Source of the DNA: an uncultured Nocardioides sp.
GTDB lineage: Bacteria; Actinomycetota; Actinomycetes; Propionibacteriales; Nocardioidaceae
Length of the DNA: 64,000 nt
Assembly (NCBI RefSeq): GCF_947488515.1
Contig: NZ_CANKZF010000002.1
Location: 1-64,000 of the forward strand
Reading direction: 5' to 3'
Part shown: piece by piece, positions 1-9,499 of the stretch
How positions within the stretch are numbered: the first letter of the stretch is position 1
How the letters are laid out: each line of letters begins with the position of its first letter
The notes under the pieces: model-generated
Database searches by the model: none
Seen by the model: the letters and a program-made list of their open reading frames with translations, nothing else
Told to the model about the DNA's origin: nothing
Made by a program: the position numbers and the translations under genes

Positions 1-277
1 GTGTCGTACGCCGACGCGCGGCTGGGCGGTGCCCCAGCCACATTCCGCGCGGGCGGAACGTGGCTCACGCACCGCCCACCGGGCCAGCGGGGGTCGGGCC
101 CGTTCCCGCTGGTCGAGCGGTGCGGCAGCCACATTCGTGAGGGCCAGAACGTGGCTCCGCCACCGCCCGCCGGCGTGTCGTACGCCGACGCGCGGCTGGG
201 CGGTGCCCCAGCCACATTCCGCGCGGGCGGAACGTGGCTCACGCACCGCCCGGCGGGCCAGCGGGGGTCGGGCCCGT
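1..277. repeat. Two 103-bp direct repeats carrying three 54-bp palindromic elements
   Basis: Bases 1-103 recur at 175-277 with only a couple of differences. Each copy contains a 54-bp imperfect palindrome (24-77 and 198-251), and a third, more diverged one lies between them (115-168). Each element begins G(G/A)GCGGTGC and ends CACCGCCC, with internal AGCCAC and GTGGCT half-sites that pair with each other. The cluster lies just past the stop codon of the minus-strand ACT-domain gene. No coding potential is evident here; translated frames are arginine/alanine-rich shadows. A fourth copy of identical length lies at 53444-53497. It could act as a REP-like element or bidirectional terminator. Confidence 0.85.
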
Positions 278-891
278 CAGTGGCTGATGGTCATCGCGAG
301 CCCGACGAGGTGCTCGAGGCGGGCGAGCTCGGAGTCGAGGAACTCCGGACCGCCGCGGCGGCCCAGGAGGACGAGGTCGTCGCCGAAGGGTGCGGCGCAC
401 TCGACGTAGACCTCGTCGCCGGGCAGGCGGGTCGGCACGGGCACGCGGTCGCGGTCGATGTCGTACGCCGACGGGGCGGCGTCGGTCGCGTGGACGACCG
501 TGGCGCCGACACCGTCGGTGCCCGGGGTGACGCGGGCGGCCCAGTCGACCCGGAAGGCGATGGGCAGCAGGTCGATCAGGCGGTCGCGCGCGGAGGCGGG
601 GTCCTCGGTGAGGGCCTCGACGACCTCGAGGTCGAGGAAGAGGTTGCCGCCGGCGGCGTAGCGGTTGATCCAGAGGACGCTGACGCCGTCGAGCGTGCCG
701 CAGGCCGAGACCACGGAGTCGGGCATGGTGCCGGGCGACATCTCGAGGAGCACGTCGTCGACGGCGAAGCCGTCACGCTTCTCGACGATCTCGATCGCGT
801 CGATGTCGCCCCCGGCCTCACCGATCGCGCTCGCGACGCGACCCAGCGACCCGGGGACGTCCGGGAGCTCGACTCGCATCAGGTAGGGCAT
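277..891 (-). CDS. ACT-domain amino-acid-binding protein
   Basis: A 204-residue cytosolic protein. The N-terminus (about residues 4-75, starting LMRVELPDVPGSLGRVAS) has the ligand-binding ACT pattern in which D-x-PGSL-x-R precedes the first helix. ACT domains bind amino acids and regulate metabolic enzymes. No catalytic domain is fused here, so it is probably a stand-alone sensor or regulator; the C-terminal half (about 110-204) is not recognised. The ATG at 891 has no good Shine-Dalgarno sequence, and an internal ATG four codons later is possible. The stop codon touches the palindromic repeat cluster. It is downstream of, and in the same direction as, recD (36-bp gap), so it may be read through from the recCBD operon. 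The exact function is unknown. Confidence 0.75.
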   Translation of the reverse strand: MPYLMRVELPDVPGSLGRVASAIGEAGGDIDAIEIVEKRDGFAVDDVLLEMSPGTMPDSVVSACGTLDGVSVLWINRYAAGGNLFLDLEVVEALTEDPASARDRLIDLLPIAFRVDWAARVTPGTDGVGATVVHATDAAPSAYDIDRDRVPVPTRLPGDEVYVECAAPFGDDLVLLGRRGGPEFLDSELARLEHLVGLAMTISH

Positions 892-927
892 GCGAGGAGG
901 CTATCGGGGATCTGTGTCGTCGGCGTT

Positions 928-2679
928 TCAGGTTTCCGACAGCCGGGCACGCAGTCCGCTCGCTCGCAGCGCCTGTCGCGAGATCGCGGCGCGTACGGCG
1001 GACTCCGAGCCGATGACGCGCACCTTCCTCTGGGCGCGGGTGACCGCGGTGTAGAACAGCTCGCGGGTCAGCAGCCGCGACTCCTCGTCGGGGAGGAGCA
1101 CGGTGATCTCGTCGGCCTGGCTGCCCTGCGACTTGTGGATGGTCATCGCGTGCATCGTCTCCACGTCGCCGAGCCGCGACGGCGCGAGCGCGAGGTGACC
1201 GACCCCCGTCGCGATGGCGGCGCGCGGCCCGCCGCGCGAGGCCACGACCACTCCGGTGTCACCGTTGTAGACGCCGAGCGAGTAGTCGTTGGACGAGACC
1301 AGCACCGGACGGCCGAGGTAGGCCGGGTCGTGGACCGACGCGCCGGTCTCCGCGGAGAGCCATGCCTCGATGCGCCGGTTCCAGTGGCGCACGCCGAAGG
1401 GGCCGTCGCGGTGTGCGCACAGCAACCGGTGCCGCTCGAGGGCAGCCAGCGCGCGCGTCGGCTCGCCGGCCACGGCCGCGTCGTGGACGGCCAGTGCGTG
1501 GGGGAGCACCGCGGCGCGGATGGGACCGGCCGGGTCACCGCCGGTCACCCACTCGACGGCCTCGCCGCCGGCCTGCAGGGCCTCGATCGCGGCGTCCGCG
1601 TCACCCAGGCGGAGGGCCTCGGCCAAGCGTCCGATCTCGGCGCCGTAGCGATGTGCCGTCCTCAGCGCAGCGACCGGGCTGTCGGCGCGGTCCTCGTAGC
1701 CGCGGACCAGGTCGGTGAGCACCGCACCTGCGTCCACCGAGCTGAGCTGGTCGGGGTCACCCACGAGGACCAGCCGCGCCTCGGGTCGGGTGGCCTCGAG
1801 CAGCCTCGCCATCATCGTCAGCGACACCATCGACGCCTCGTCGACCACCACGAGGTCGTGGGGGAGCCGGTTGCCGCGGTGGTGCCGGAAACGCGTGCTG
1901 TTGCCGGGGTGCGGGCGCAGCAGCCGGTGCAGCGTCATCGCGGTGACGTCGGCCAGTCGTGCCTCGTCGGCCCCGCCGAAGCGCGCGGCCGAGTCGCGGA
2001 CGGACTGCTGCAGCCTGGCGGCGGCCTTGCCCGTGGGTGCGGCGAGCGCGATGCGCAGCGTCTCGCCGCGGGTCTCCGCCTGCTCGACGAGCGCGGCCAG
2101 GAGACCCGCGACGGCCGTGGTCTTGCCGGTGCCCGGCCCGCCGGTGATCACGGTCGTGGACTGGGTGGCGGCGCGGCGACAGGCCTCGCGCTGCTCGTCG
2201 GAGCCCATGTCGGGGAACACGCGCGCGAGCGACCGCGCCAGCAGCTCGCCGTCGACGGCGTGCCCGACGCGCCCCCGGCCGCGCAGGTCGTCGAGGACCT
2301 GCGTCTCCTGCTCGTGGTAGCGGTCGAGGTAGACCAGACCGTGCTCGACGTGCACGACGCCCGACGCCACGGCGGGGCTGGCCTGCACCGCGGCCGTCCA
2401 GGCGGCCGGATCCGGCCACGGCAGGTCGAGGTCGGCGAGCGAGGCGGGCACCGCCGCCAGGTCGAGGGCGACCGATCCGTGACGCACCGCCCGGACCGCC
2501 AGCGCGGCGGCGAGCAGCACCGACTCGTCGTGCTCGCCGACCACTCGGCCGAGGTTCGCGGCGACATGGACGTCGGCGACCGTCAGCACACCTGCCACGT
2601 TGAAGGCCCCGAGCAGACCGGTCGCGCCGAGCGCCAGGTCGCGGTCGTGCGCGTCGAGCGGTTCGAAGGTGTCGCTCAT
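928..2679 (-). CDS. recD: Exodeoxyribonuclease V alpha subunit RecD
   Basis: A 583-residue SF1 helicase, the 5'-3' motor of RecBCD, which resects double-strand breaks for recombination. Visible motifs are Walker A GGPGTGKT near residue 180, Walker B VVDEAS near 278, the late motif AMTIHKSQGSQ near 515 and FYTAVTRAQ near 550. The frame stays open upstream, but the start is set at MSDTFEP because its ATG overlaps the recB stop (ATGA), the usual translational coupling; a longer start would run antisense-like arginine-rich sequence. It is the third gene of recC-recB-recD. The start region, including the ribosome-binding site, lies in a dispersed repeat (2671-2740). Confidence 0.93.
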   Translation of the reverse strand: MSDTFEPLDAHDRDLALGATGLLGAFNVAGVLTVADVHVAANLGRVVGEHDESVLLAAALAVRAVRHGSVALDLAAVPASLADLDLPWPDPAAWTAAVQASPAVASGVVHVEHGLVYLDRYHEQETQVLDDLRGRGRVGHAVDGELLARSLARVFPDMGSDEQREACRRAATQSTTVITGGPGTGKTTAVAGLLAALVEQAETRGETLRIALAAPTGKAAARLQQSVRDSAARFGGADEARLADVTAMTLHRLLRPHPGNSTRFRHHRGNRLPHDLVVVDEASMVSLTMMARLLEATRPEARLVLVGDPDQLSSVDAGAVLTDLVRGYEDRADSPVAALRTAHRYGAEIGRLAEALRLGDADAAIEALQAGGEAVEWVTGGDPAGPIRAAVLPHALAVHDAAVAGEPTRALAALERHRLLCAHRDGPFGVRHWNRRIEAWLSAETGASVHDPAYLGRPVLVSSNDYSLGVYNGDTGVVVASRGGPRAAIATGVGHLALAPSRLGDVETMHAMTIHKSQGSQADEITVLLPDEESRLLTRELFYTAVTRAQRKVRVIGSESAVRAAISRQALRASGLRARLSET

Positions 2680-2740
2680 CTCGGGGTCCCCGCGGTGTTG
2701 TCCGGAGGAGCGGAGCGGGGGAGCAGAACGTCGTGGGGTG
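2671..2740 (-). repeat. Dispersed ~75-bp element at the recB/recD junction
   Basis: This stretch, read on the minus strand, covers the last codons of recB, the recD ribosome-binding site and the first three recD codons. It is closely similar to 47579-47654, which precedes an unrelated gene. Shared blocks on the minus strand include CACCCCAC, CCCCCGCT, CGCTCC, GACAAC, CCGC and GGGACCCCGA, then ATGAGCGAC. Here it encodes the RecB C-terminal tail (LLPRSAPPDNTAGTPR), which is not conserved in RecB. The element therefore seems to have been inserted as, or evolved into, a translation-start module. Confidence 0.7.
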
Positions 2741-5700
2741 AAACCACCACCCCGTCCAGCAGGTCGGACAGCTCCTGGACCAGCGCCACCGGGGGGCGCC
2801 AGGAGAAGACACCGCACGGCTGGCCGTCGACGAGCGGCGTCTCCGGGCCGCACATGCCGCGCAGGTAGAGGTAGAGCACGCCGCCGAGGTGCGTCGCCGG
2901 GTCGTACGACGGCAGGCGCCAGCGCAGGAAGCGGTGCAGCACGACGGTGTAGAGGAGTGCCTGGAGCGGATAGTCGGAGTGCGCCATCGCCTCGTCGAGC
3001 AGCTCGGGCCGGTAGTCGTGGGCGGTCAGCGGCTGGTCGATCGGACCGAGCCAGTTGGTCTTGTAGTCGACGGTCAGGAAGCGCTCGTGCCTGTCGACGT
3101 CGAGCCGCAGCACGACGTCGACGGAGCCGGTGAGGTAGCCGCGCAGGGACTGGGCGGCCAGGTCGGGATCGGCGTCGAGGGCGTCGGCGTAGACCCGGAC
3201 CGCGTCGCCCTCGGGCAGGTGTCGGCGCAGCAGCGGGGCGAGGTCGCCGAGGCGCACGTCGGCGGGCGCCGTCGTCGTGTCGCCGCCGGCCAGCGGGACC
3301 TCGAAGTCGAGCTCGCGCAGCCGGTCGGGCAGGCCCAGGGACAGCAGTGTGCGGTCACCGGCGAGCGGTCCGAGCGGGCTGCTGCACACTGCCACCAGTG
3401 CGTCGGCGAGCTCACCGGGGTCGAGCTCGACCGGCCACCAGATCAGCTGCTCGGCGATCAGGCGCAGCAGCTCACCGCGGAAGTCCTCCGCAGCCGGGTC
3501 GGCGTGCTCGAGGACCGCGTGCACCAGCGAGCCGAACGTCGCCCCGACCGGCAGTGACGCCATCGGCGACGGCACCGACACGATGGCCGCCCCGTCGTCG
3601 ACGGCTTCGCCGAGGTCCTCGGCCGAGACGTCGGAGTCCTCGTCGGGCACGACCTCGGGCTCGCTCATCGCCGCGGCGTGGGCGGCGCTGGCGGCCGACA
3701 GGGAGGAGTACGACGTGCGCCGCCAGCTGGTGTCGACCGAGCGGGTGAAGCTCCGCACGTCGAGGCGCTCGTTCGAGCGCTCGAGTGGCGTGGGGTCGGG
3801 CGGGGTCAGCGCGGCGACCTCGATGCGCGGTCCGCCCGCCTCCTCCCACGCCGCGAGGATGCCCATCAGCCGGTCCTCGTCGACGAGGGCCTGCGCGTCG
3901 GGGACCGGCGCCATGCCGGGCCGACGCCCGAAGAGCATGCGGTGCAGCGCCGAGTCCGGCGTGTTGCGCTCGGCCGCGGCGTACCACGCCACGACCTGTG
4001 ACTGCGCCCGCGTCATCGCGACGTAGAGCAGCCGCAGCGACTCGCCCGCGTCCTCGCGCCAGTGCCGGCGCAGCGACTCTCGGTGAGAGGCGCTCGGCCC
4101 GCCGACGTCGCGGCACCGTCGGCCCTGGTCGTCGTGGAACAGGGGCACCGCCGGATCGCGTCCGGTGAAGCGGTTCCACAGGGTGGGGAGGTAGACGACC
4201 GGCCACTGCAGGCCCTTGCTGCCGTGGATCGTGACGAGCTGGACGGCCTCGGCGTCGGAGTCGAGGCGGCGGGTCCGCTCGGAGGCGACCTCGAGCTTGT
4301 CGTCGGCGACCTGCTCGCGCAGCCACGCGAGCAGACCCACCAGGCCGAGCCGCTCCTCCGTCGCGACGCGCAGCAGCGACTCGCCGATGTGTCGCAGGTC
4401 GGTGAGCGTGCGTTCGCCACCGGCCCGCCCCAGCACCCGGGCGGTCAGCCCCTGGACGGCTGCGACCTCGACCACCGCGGCCACACCGCGCTGGGTGAAG
4501 ACGTCGGCGAGGGTGCGCACGCGACCGGTCAGCTCGTCGGTGAGGTCGTCGCCGCCGGCCTCGAGGCTCGCGGCGGTGTGGCCGAAGAACGAGGTGAGGG
4601 CCGCGGCCCGCACCCGGTCGGCGCGGTGCGGCTGCTCCAGGGCCTCCAGCAGGACGAGCCACTCGCTCGCAGCGGGCGTGTGGAACACCGAGCCGCCGGC
4701 ATTGACGACCGACGGGACGCCGACGGCGGCGAGGGCGTGCTGCACGGCCTCGAGCTCGTTGCGCCGCGCGGCGAGGACAGCGATGTCGCCGGGCCGCAGC
4801 GGGCGTCCGTCGAAGGTGGGCCGCGACTCGATCAACCGCTTGATGTCGTGGGCGGTGTCGGTGAGGACGTGGTCGCGCCACAGGGCGACGGGCGGCTTGG
4901 ACCGCGGGCCCTTGCCGAGCTCGGCTCGCCGGACGACCCGCAGTCGGAACGGCGCTCCGGCACCCTCGAGCCGCGAGTGCGGCAGGTGGGCCTCGACGGG
5001 GTGCACGACGATGCGCTCCTCGCCGAGCTGGGCGCCCTGCATCACGGCGTGGAGCGCGTCGAGGAGCGGGCGGTCGGAGCGCCAGTTGACCCCGAGGGTC
5101 TGGGTGGTGGAGGCGGTCTCGGCGGCCTGCAGGTAGGTCACGATGTCGCCACCGCGGAAGGCGTAGATGGCCTGCTTGGGGTCGCCGATCAGCACCATCG
5201 TGGTGGTCTCGGAGAAGGCGCGCTGGAAGACCTGCCACTGCACCGGGTCGGTGTCCTGGAACTCGTCGATGAGGACGAACTTCCACCGGTGCTGCATCCG
5301 CCGACGGGCGGCGGCCGAGGTCTCCTCGAGCGCGTCGGCGAGCTGGCTCAACAGGTCGTCGTAGCTCAGCACGCCGAGCCGGCGCTTGCGGTGCTCGACC
5401 TCGTCGAGCACCTCGGAGGCGAACCGCACCCGCATCGCCGCTGGTGAGTCGGGCGACTCGGTGAGCACGTCGGAGGGCTCGACCCGGGCCCGCGGGTCGC
5501 TGACGACCGCCCGGGCCAGGTCGAGCGCCGCGGCCCGGGTCCACGGCGGGGTCGCCTCGTGGCCGAAGCGGGCGAGGTAGAGGTCGTCGACCGTCTCCTC
5601 GGTCAGCTGCTCGAGGTCCTCGACGAGCGTGGCGGATGCGTCGGTGTCGCCCGCGACGCCGAGGCTGCGCAGGACGAGCTGGCAGAACTGGTGGATCGTG

Positions 5701-6077
5701 GCGATGGTGGCCGCGTCGAAGGACACGAGCGCGGTCGTCAGCAGTCCGTGCCGTCGGCCCAGCTCGGCGTCGTCGCCGGCGAGCAGCCAGTCGTGCAACC
5801 GGTTGGCGGGGTCGCGCCGAGCGGGCTCGGCGAGCAGCTGCACGGCCTCGTCGAGCTGGCGGCGGACGCGCTCACGCAGCTCCTGGCTGGCCGCGCGGGT
5901 GAACGTGACGACGAGCATCTCGTCGAGGCGGACGTCGCCGGACGCGATGTGCTTGGTGACGAGCGCCGCGATGGTCCAGGTCTTGCCGGTGCCGGCACTG
6001 GCCTCGAGGAGGGTGGTGCCCGGGCGGAGATCGGCGGCGATGTCGAACGTGTCGACGGTGGCGAGGTCGGTGGTCAC
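2676..6077 (-). CDS. recB: Exodeoxyribonuclease V beta subunit RecB
   Basis: A 1133-residue UvrD-like 3'-5' helicase with a C-terminal nuclease, the catalytic subunit of RecBCD. Walker A is ASAGTGKT at residues 26-33; further SF1 signatures are VVTFTRAAS, FVLIDEFQDTDP, IGDPKQAIYAFRG and LVTIHGSKGLQWPVVYLP. The nuclease core is marked by SLVHAVLEH and by the VDYKTNW block near residue 1002 (catalytic D-x-K). The length matches the family. GTG start at 6077 with an AGGGGGA Shine-Dalgarno placed inside the end of recC; one base separates the recC stop and this start. ATGA overlap with recD downstream. Confidence 0.95.
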   Translation of the reverse strand: MTTDLATVDTFDIAADLRPGTTLLEASAGTGKTWTIAALVTKHIASGDVRLDEMLVVTFTRAASQELRERVRRQLDEAVQLLAEPARRDPANRLHDWLLAGDDAELGRRHGLLTTALVSFDAATIATIHQFCQLVLRSLGVAGDTDASATLVEDLEQLTEETVDDLYLARFGHEATPPWTRAAALDLARAVVSDPRARVEPSDVLTESPDSPAAMRVRFASEVLDEVEHRKRRLGVLSYDDLLSQLADALEETSAAARRRMQHRWKFVLIDEFQDTDPVQWQVFQRAFSETTTMVLIGDPKQAIYAFRGGDIVTYLQAAETASTTQTLGVNWRSDRPLLDALHAVMQGAQLGEERIVVHPVEAHLPHSRLEGAGAPFRLRVVRRAELGKGPRSKPPVALWRDHVLTDTAHDIKRLIESRPTFDGRPLRPGDIAVLAARRNELEAVQHALAAVGVPSVVNAGGSVFHTPAASEWLVLLEALEQPHRADRVRAAALTSFFGHTAASLEAGGDDLTDELTGRVRTLADVFTQRGVAAVVEVAAVQGLTARVLGRAGGERTLTDLRHIGESLLRVATEERLGLVGLLAWLREQVADDKLEVASERTRRLDSDAEAVQLVTIHGSKGLQWPVVYLPTLWNRFTGRDPAVPLFHDDQGRRCRDVGGPSASHRESLRRHWREDAGESLRLLYVAMTRAQSQVVAWYAAAERNTPDSALHRMLFGRRPGMAPVPDAQALVDEDRLMGILAAWEEAGGPRIEVAALTPPDPTPLERSNERLDVRSFTRSVDTSWRRTSYSSLSAASAAHAAAMSEPEVVPDEDSDVSAEDLGEAVDDGAAIVSVPSPMASLPVGATFGSLVHAVLEHADPAAEDFRGELLRLIAEQLIWWPVELDPGELADALVAVCSSPLGPLAGDRTLLSLGLPDRLRELDFEVPLAGGDTTTAPADVRLGDLAPLLRRHLPEGDAVRVYADALDADPDLAAQSLRGYLTGSVDVVLRLDVDRHERFLTVDYKTNWLGPIDQPLTAHDYRPELLDEAMAHSDYPLQALLYTVVLHRFLRWRLPSYDPATHLGGVLYLYLRGMCGPETPLVDGQPCGVFSWRPPVALVQELSDLLDGVVVSPHDVLLPRSAPPDNTAGTPR

Positions 6078-6078
6078 G

Positions 6079-9000
6079 TCAGGTCCCCCTGAGCTGCTCG
6101 TGGCCGCCGTCGATCAGCGGGCCCCACAGGCGCCACGCGAGGTGACCGAGCCGGTGCGGACCGTCCTCGCCCGCACGAGGCGGCGAGGCGAGCAGGGTGT
6201 AGTCGGCGTGCTCGCCGAACGCGCGGACGTGCCACGGGTCGGCGTCCTCCTTGGGGAAGCCGGAGTCGTTGAAGCGGGGCGTCTCCCACTCGGCGCGGCC
6301 CTTGACGTCTGGGTCGCCGTCGCTCCCGGCACGGACCCGGCGCAGCTCCTCCGCCCACGCCAGGGACGTCTTCACCGGGAGCGGCAGCGGCTCGCGCTGG
6401 CCGGCGTCGTAGAGGGCGACGAGGTCGCGCAGCCACTGCTCGGCCTCGTGCTGGGCCAGGGGACCGACCTGCTGGAGCTGGCCGCCCGAGCGGTGCTTGC
6501 CGATCCGGTGGACCAGCCAGTTCTCGTCGGGGAGGCCGGCACCGAGCGCGAGCGCGTCGATCCACCCGGCGAGGCGGTGCTTGGCGCCGAGGTTGGAGAA
6601 CGACACCGACACCGCGTTGTTGCCCCAGACGTCGCCGACGGTGCCCGACAGCCGGCGACCGCCCCCGAGGTCGATGTCGACGTCGAGGGTGCGCTGCGGC
6701 CCGCGTCGCAGGGCCTGCGCGGCCTCCACCAGCGGCCTGGCGTTCTTCGTGATGTCGGTGAGGACGCCCACGCCGAGCCCGAGCGGCGGCAACGACCCGC
6801 TGAGCTGCTCGGCGAGCATCGCGGCCTGCGGGTCGGCGCCCGCCATCACGTTGCTGACGATCCGGTCGCCGACGCCCCACTTCTCGAGCGCGTCGAGCGT
6901 GATCGGGATGGCGTCCTTGACCTCGTCGGCGTCGTAGGGGCGAGCGATGCGCAGCCGCCGGAAGAACCCGCGGACCGGGTGGGCGAAGAAGTCGTGCAAG
7001 TCTGCCAGCGAGACGTCACCCGGAACGGCGTCGGCGGCCGGCAGCGGGCGGGGGACCAGCACGTCGACGGGCTCGCGGTCCTCGCGGGCCGTGCTGGCGC
7101 CCGCCAGGGCGAAGCGGTCGAAGGTGAACGCGCCACCGCTGCGGAGCCGACCGGCCACGAAGTTGTCCTCGTCGAACGGCTGGAGCGGGTGGTGGGTCAG
7201 GACGTGGTCGCGCACGGGGGTGGCCGCGGTGCGGTCGAGCGCGTCGAGCAGCTCCCCGAGCGGGACCGCCGGTGGACGCTCGGCCCCGGTGTGCTCGCCG
7301 CGCCCGGTGTAGGTGATGACGAGCCGCTCGGTCGCCGAGGTGATCGCGTCGAGGAACAGCTGGCGGTCCTCCGAGCGCAGGTCGCGCTCGCCCGTGCGCG
7401 GTCGCCGTGCGAGCACGTCGTCGCCGTCGACCGTGGACACGCGCGGGAACACCCCGTCGTCGAGACCCACGAGGCACACGACGCGGTGCGGGACCGAGCG
7501 CATCGGCACCATCGTGCAGACCGTCAGCGTGCCGGTGCGGAAGTTGGAACGGGTGGGTCGTCCGCGCAGCCGCTGCTGGAGGAGCGCGCGTACGTCGGCC
7601 TGCCGCAGCGTGGTGCCCGACCCGCCGGCGCCCGCGGCGATGCGCGAGACCTCGCGGTCGAACTGCGCGACCTGCCAGACCTCGGCGGCCGGGGTGGAGG
7701 TGAGCTGGTGGACGGCCTGGGACAGGGCGGTGGTCCAGTCGGTCACGCTGGTCGCTCGCTCGGCAGCGTCGGTGAAGGCGTGCACGCGGTCGACGAACTC
7801 GGCGAAGCGCCCGACCAGGTCGAGGTCGCCGTCGCTCACGTCGTCGACGGGGACGGTGCCGGAGACGTGCCGGTGGTCGAGACCGGACATCGCCGCGCCG
7901 AGGAGCACGCGGCGCAGGCCGGTCACCCAGGTGTTGGCGTCGAGGCCGTCGAGGCCGAAGGTGCCGCGGTGCTGGGCGTCGTAGCCCCAGCGGATGCCGC
8001 TGACGTCGACCCAGCGGGTGATCCGCTCGAGCTCCTCGTCGCCGAACCCGAACCGCGCCCGCACCGGGTCGGCGCCCGCGACGTCGAGGACCTGGCTGGC
8101 GGTCATCCGGCCGCGGACCAGCTCGACGAGCTGCGCGGCGAGCGCGAGAAGCGGGTTGGTGGCGGCGAGCGAGCGGTCCGCGAGACGTACGCGCAGCTGG
8201 TGGCCCGGGTGGCCGGCGCCCTCACCCGCGACGTCGGCCATGCCGAACGCGGCCGAGATCAGCGGTGCGTAGGTCTCGATGTCGGGCACCATCACGAGGA
8301 TGTCGCGCGGCTCCAGCGAGGGGTCGTCCTGCAGCAGGCCGACCAGCACCTCGCGCAGCACGTCGACCTGCCGCGCCGAGCCGTGGCAGGCGTGCACCTG
8401 CACCGAGTCGTCGCGCGTCGTGCGGGCCGAGCGCTCGCCAGCGGTGGGCGCGTGGTTGGCCCGGAGGTCGTGCTGGAGCCACCCGAGGAGCGTGTCGGGC
8501 GCTGCCGGGGCGGGCGCTGCCGGTGTGCTCGGCAGGTCGCCGAGCGTGCGCCGCAGCTCGCGCGCGTCGCGTCCGAGCGAGCCGAGCAGCGGGTGGTGCA
8601 CCGCCGCGGCCGAGGTGTCGCGCGAGCGCAGCACCTGCCCCTCGCGGGCTGCAGCGCCGAGCGAGTCCCACAGGTCGGTGGAGGCCTGCGGCAGCCACAG
8701 GTGGACGTCACGCAGCTCGCCCAGCGCGGCGAGGAGGGACACCTCGGTCTCCGGCAGGCGGGTGTGGCCGAAGAGGGAGAGTCGCGGGGGCAGGTCGAGG
8801 TCGGCACCGCCCGAGCGCAACCGCGCCACCGTCTCCGCGTGACGCACGTCGGGCGCGGGCGCATCGACGCGGTCGAGGAGCCGTCGCCACAGCTCGGCCT
8901 GCCAGCGAAGGTCGTCGTCGAGGTCACCACCCGCTCCGTCGCTGGCGCGACCCTCGCGCCAGTCGGTGAACAGCTGCGGCCGCTGGACGGCGTAGGAGGA

Positions 9001-9426
9001 GAACAGGCCGGCGAGCCGCCGAGCCACGGCGTAGCGGCGGGCCGACCGCTCGTCGGCCGGGTCGCCGCCGCCGAGGTGGGTGGTGAGGTCCTCGAAGCCC
9101 GGCGCGCCCATCACCTCGTCGACCACCTCGAGCAGCGGCCACGCCAGCCGGTCGGGGCTCCAGGGGTCCTCGGCGTCGCGGTCGAGCAGCATCGACACGA
9201 GCGAGTGGGGCGTCACGAAGTCGACGCCGGCGCACACGCCGTCGCCTCCGCGGGCGCCCACGCCGAGCCGGTGCGAGAGCCGCTGGGTGACCCACCGCTC
9301 CACCCCGCGCGCGGGCACGACGACGACCTCGCGCGCGAACGGGTCGGGGAGCGGGGTGACCAGCAGGTCCGCGAGGCCGTCGGCGAGCGCGTCGGTGCGC
9401 TCGGCGGCATGGAGGTGCAGGGTCAC
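6079..9426 (-). CDS. recC: Exodeoxyribonuclease V gamma subunit RecC
   Basis: A 1115-residue RecC, the inactive helicase-like subunit that splits DNA strands and recognises Chi-type sequences. Recognisable RecC blocks include PFAREVVVVPARGVERWVTQ near the N-terminus, HACHGSARQVDVLREVL, PRDILVMVPDIETYAPLI, MRSVPHRVVCLVGLDDGVFPR and RDLRSEDRQLFLDAI. Start is GTG at 9426, with the conserved N-terminal sequence beginning within 20 residues. It is the first gene of the recC-recB-recD operon; a promoter would lie in 9427-9499, shared with the divergent lipoprotein gene. The presence of RecBCD alongside or instead of AdnAB is typical of part of the Actinobacteria. Confidence 0.94.
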   Translation of the reverse strand: MTLHLHAAERTDALADGLADLLVTPLPDPFAREVVVVPARGVERWVTQRLSHRLGVGARGGDGVCAGVDFVTPHSLVSMLLDRDAEDPWSPDRLAWPLLEVVDEVMGAPGFEDLTTHLGGGDPADERSARRYAVARRLAGLFSSYAVQRPQLFTDWREGRASDGAGGDLDDDLRWQAELWRRLLDRVDAPAPDVRHAETVARLRSGGADLDLPPRLSLFGHTRLPETEVSLLAALGELRDVHLWLPQASTDLWDSLGAAAREGQVLRSRDTSAAAVHHPLLGSLGRDARELRRTLGDLPSTPAAPAPAAPDTLLGWLQHDLRANHAPTAGERSARTTRDDSVQVHACHGSARQVDVLREVLVGLLQDDPSLEPRDILVMVPDIETYAPLISAAFGMADVAGEGAGHPGHQLRVRLADRSLAATNPLLALAAQLVELVRGRMTASQVLDVAGADPVRARFGFGDEELERITRWVDVSGIRWGYDAQHRGTFGLDGLDANTWVTGLRRVLLGAAMSGLDHRHVSGTVPVDDVSDGDLDLVGRFAEFVDRVHAFTDAAERATSVTDWTTALSQAVHQLTSTPAAEVWQVAQFDREVSRIAAGAGGSGTTLRQADVRALLQQRLRGRPTRSNFRTGTLTVCTMVPMRSVPHRVVCLVGLDDGVFPRVSTVDGDDVLARRPRTGERDLRSEDRQLFLDAITSATERLVITYTGRGEHTGAERPPAVPLGELLDALDRTAATPVRDHVLTHHPLQPFDEDNFVAGRLRSGGAFTFDRFALAGASTAREDREPVDVLVPRPLPAADAVPGDVSLADLHDFFAHPVRGFFRRLRIARPYDADEVKDAIPITLDALEKWGVGDRIVSNVMAGADPQAAMLAEQLSGSLPPLGLGVGVLTDITKNARPLVEAAQALRRGPQRTLDVDIDLGGGRRLSGTVGDVWGNNAVSVSFSNLGAKHRLAGWIDALALGAGLPDENWLVHRIGKHRSGGQLQQVGPLAQHEAEQWLRDLVALYDAGQREPLPLPVKTSLAWAEELRRVRAGSDGDPDVKGRAEWETPRFNDSGFPKEDADPWHVRAFGEHADYTLLASPPRAGEDGPHRLGHLAWRLWGPLIDGGHEQLRGT

Positions 9427-9499
9427 GGCGCCACCCTATGAGCGGAGACCGACACCAGCGCGGGCGGCGCGGCCGGCTGTGGACCCGCCGGACGCCCCG

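Noticed and set aside
1..2868. A 955-codon plus-strand frame from the left edge
   Set aside because: It is antisense to the ACT-domain gene and recD, which have clear families. The first part merely reads through the palindromic repeats.
5629..9441. A 1270-codon plus-strand frame
   Set aside because: Entirely antisense to recB and recC; no recognisable domain.
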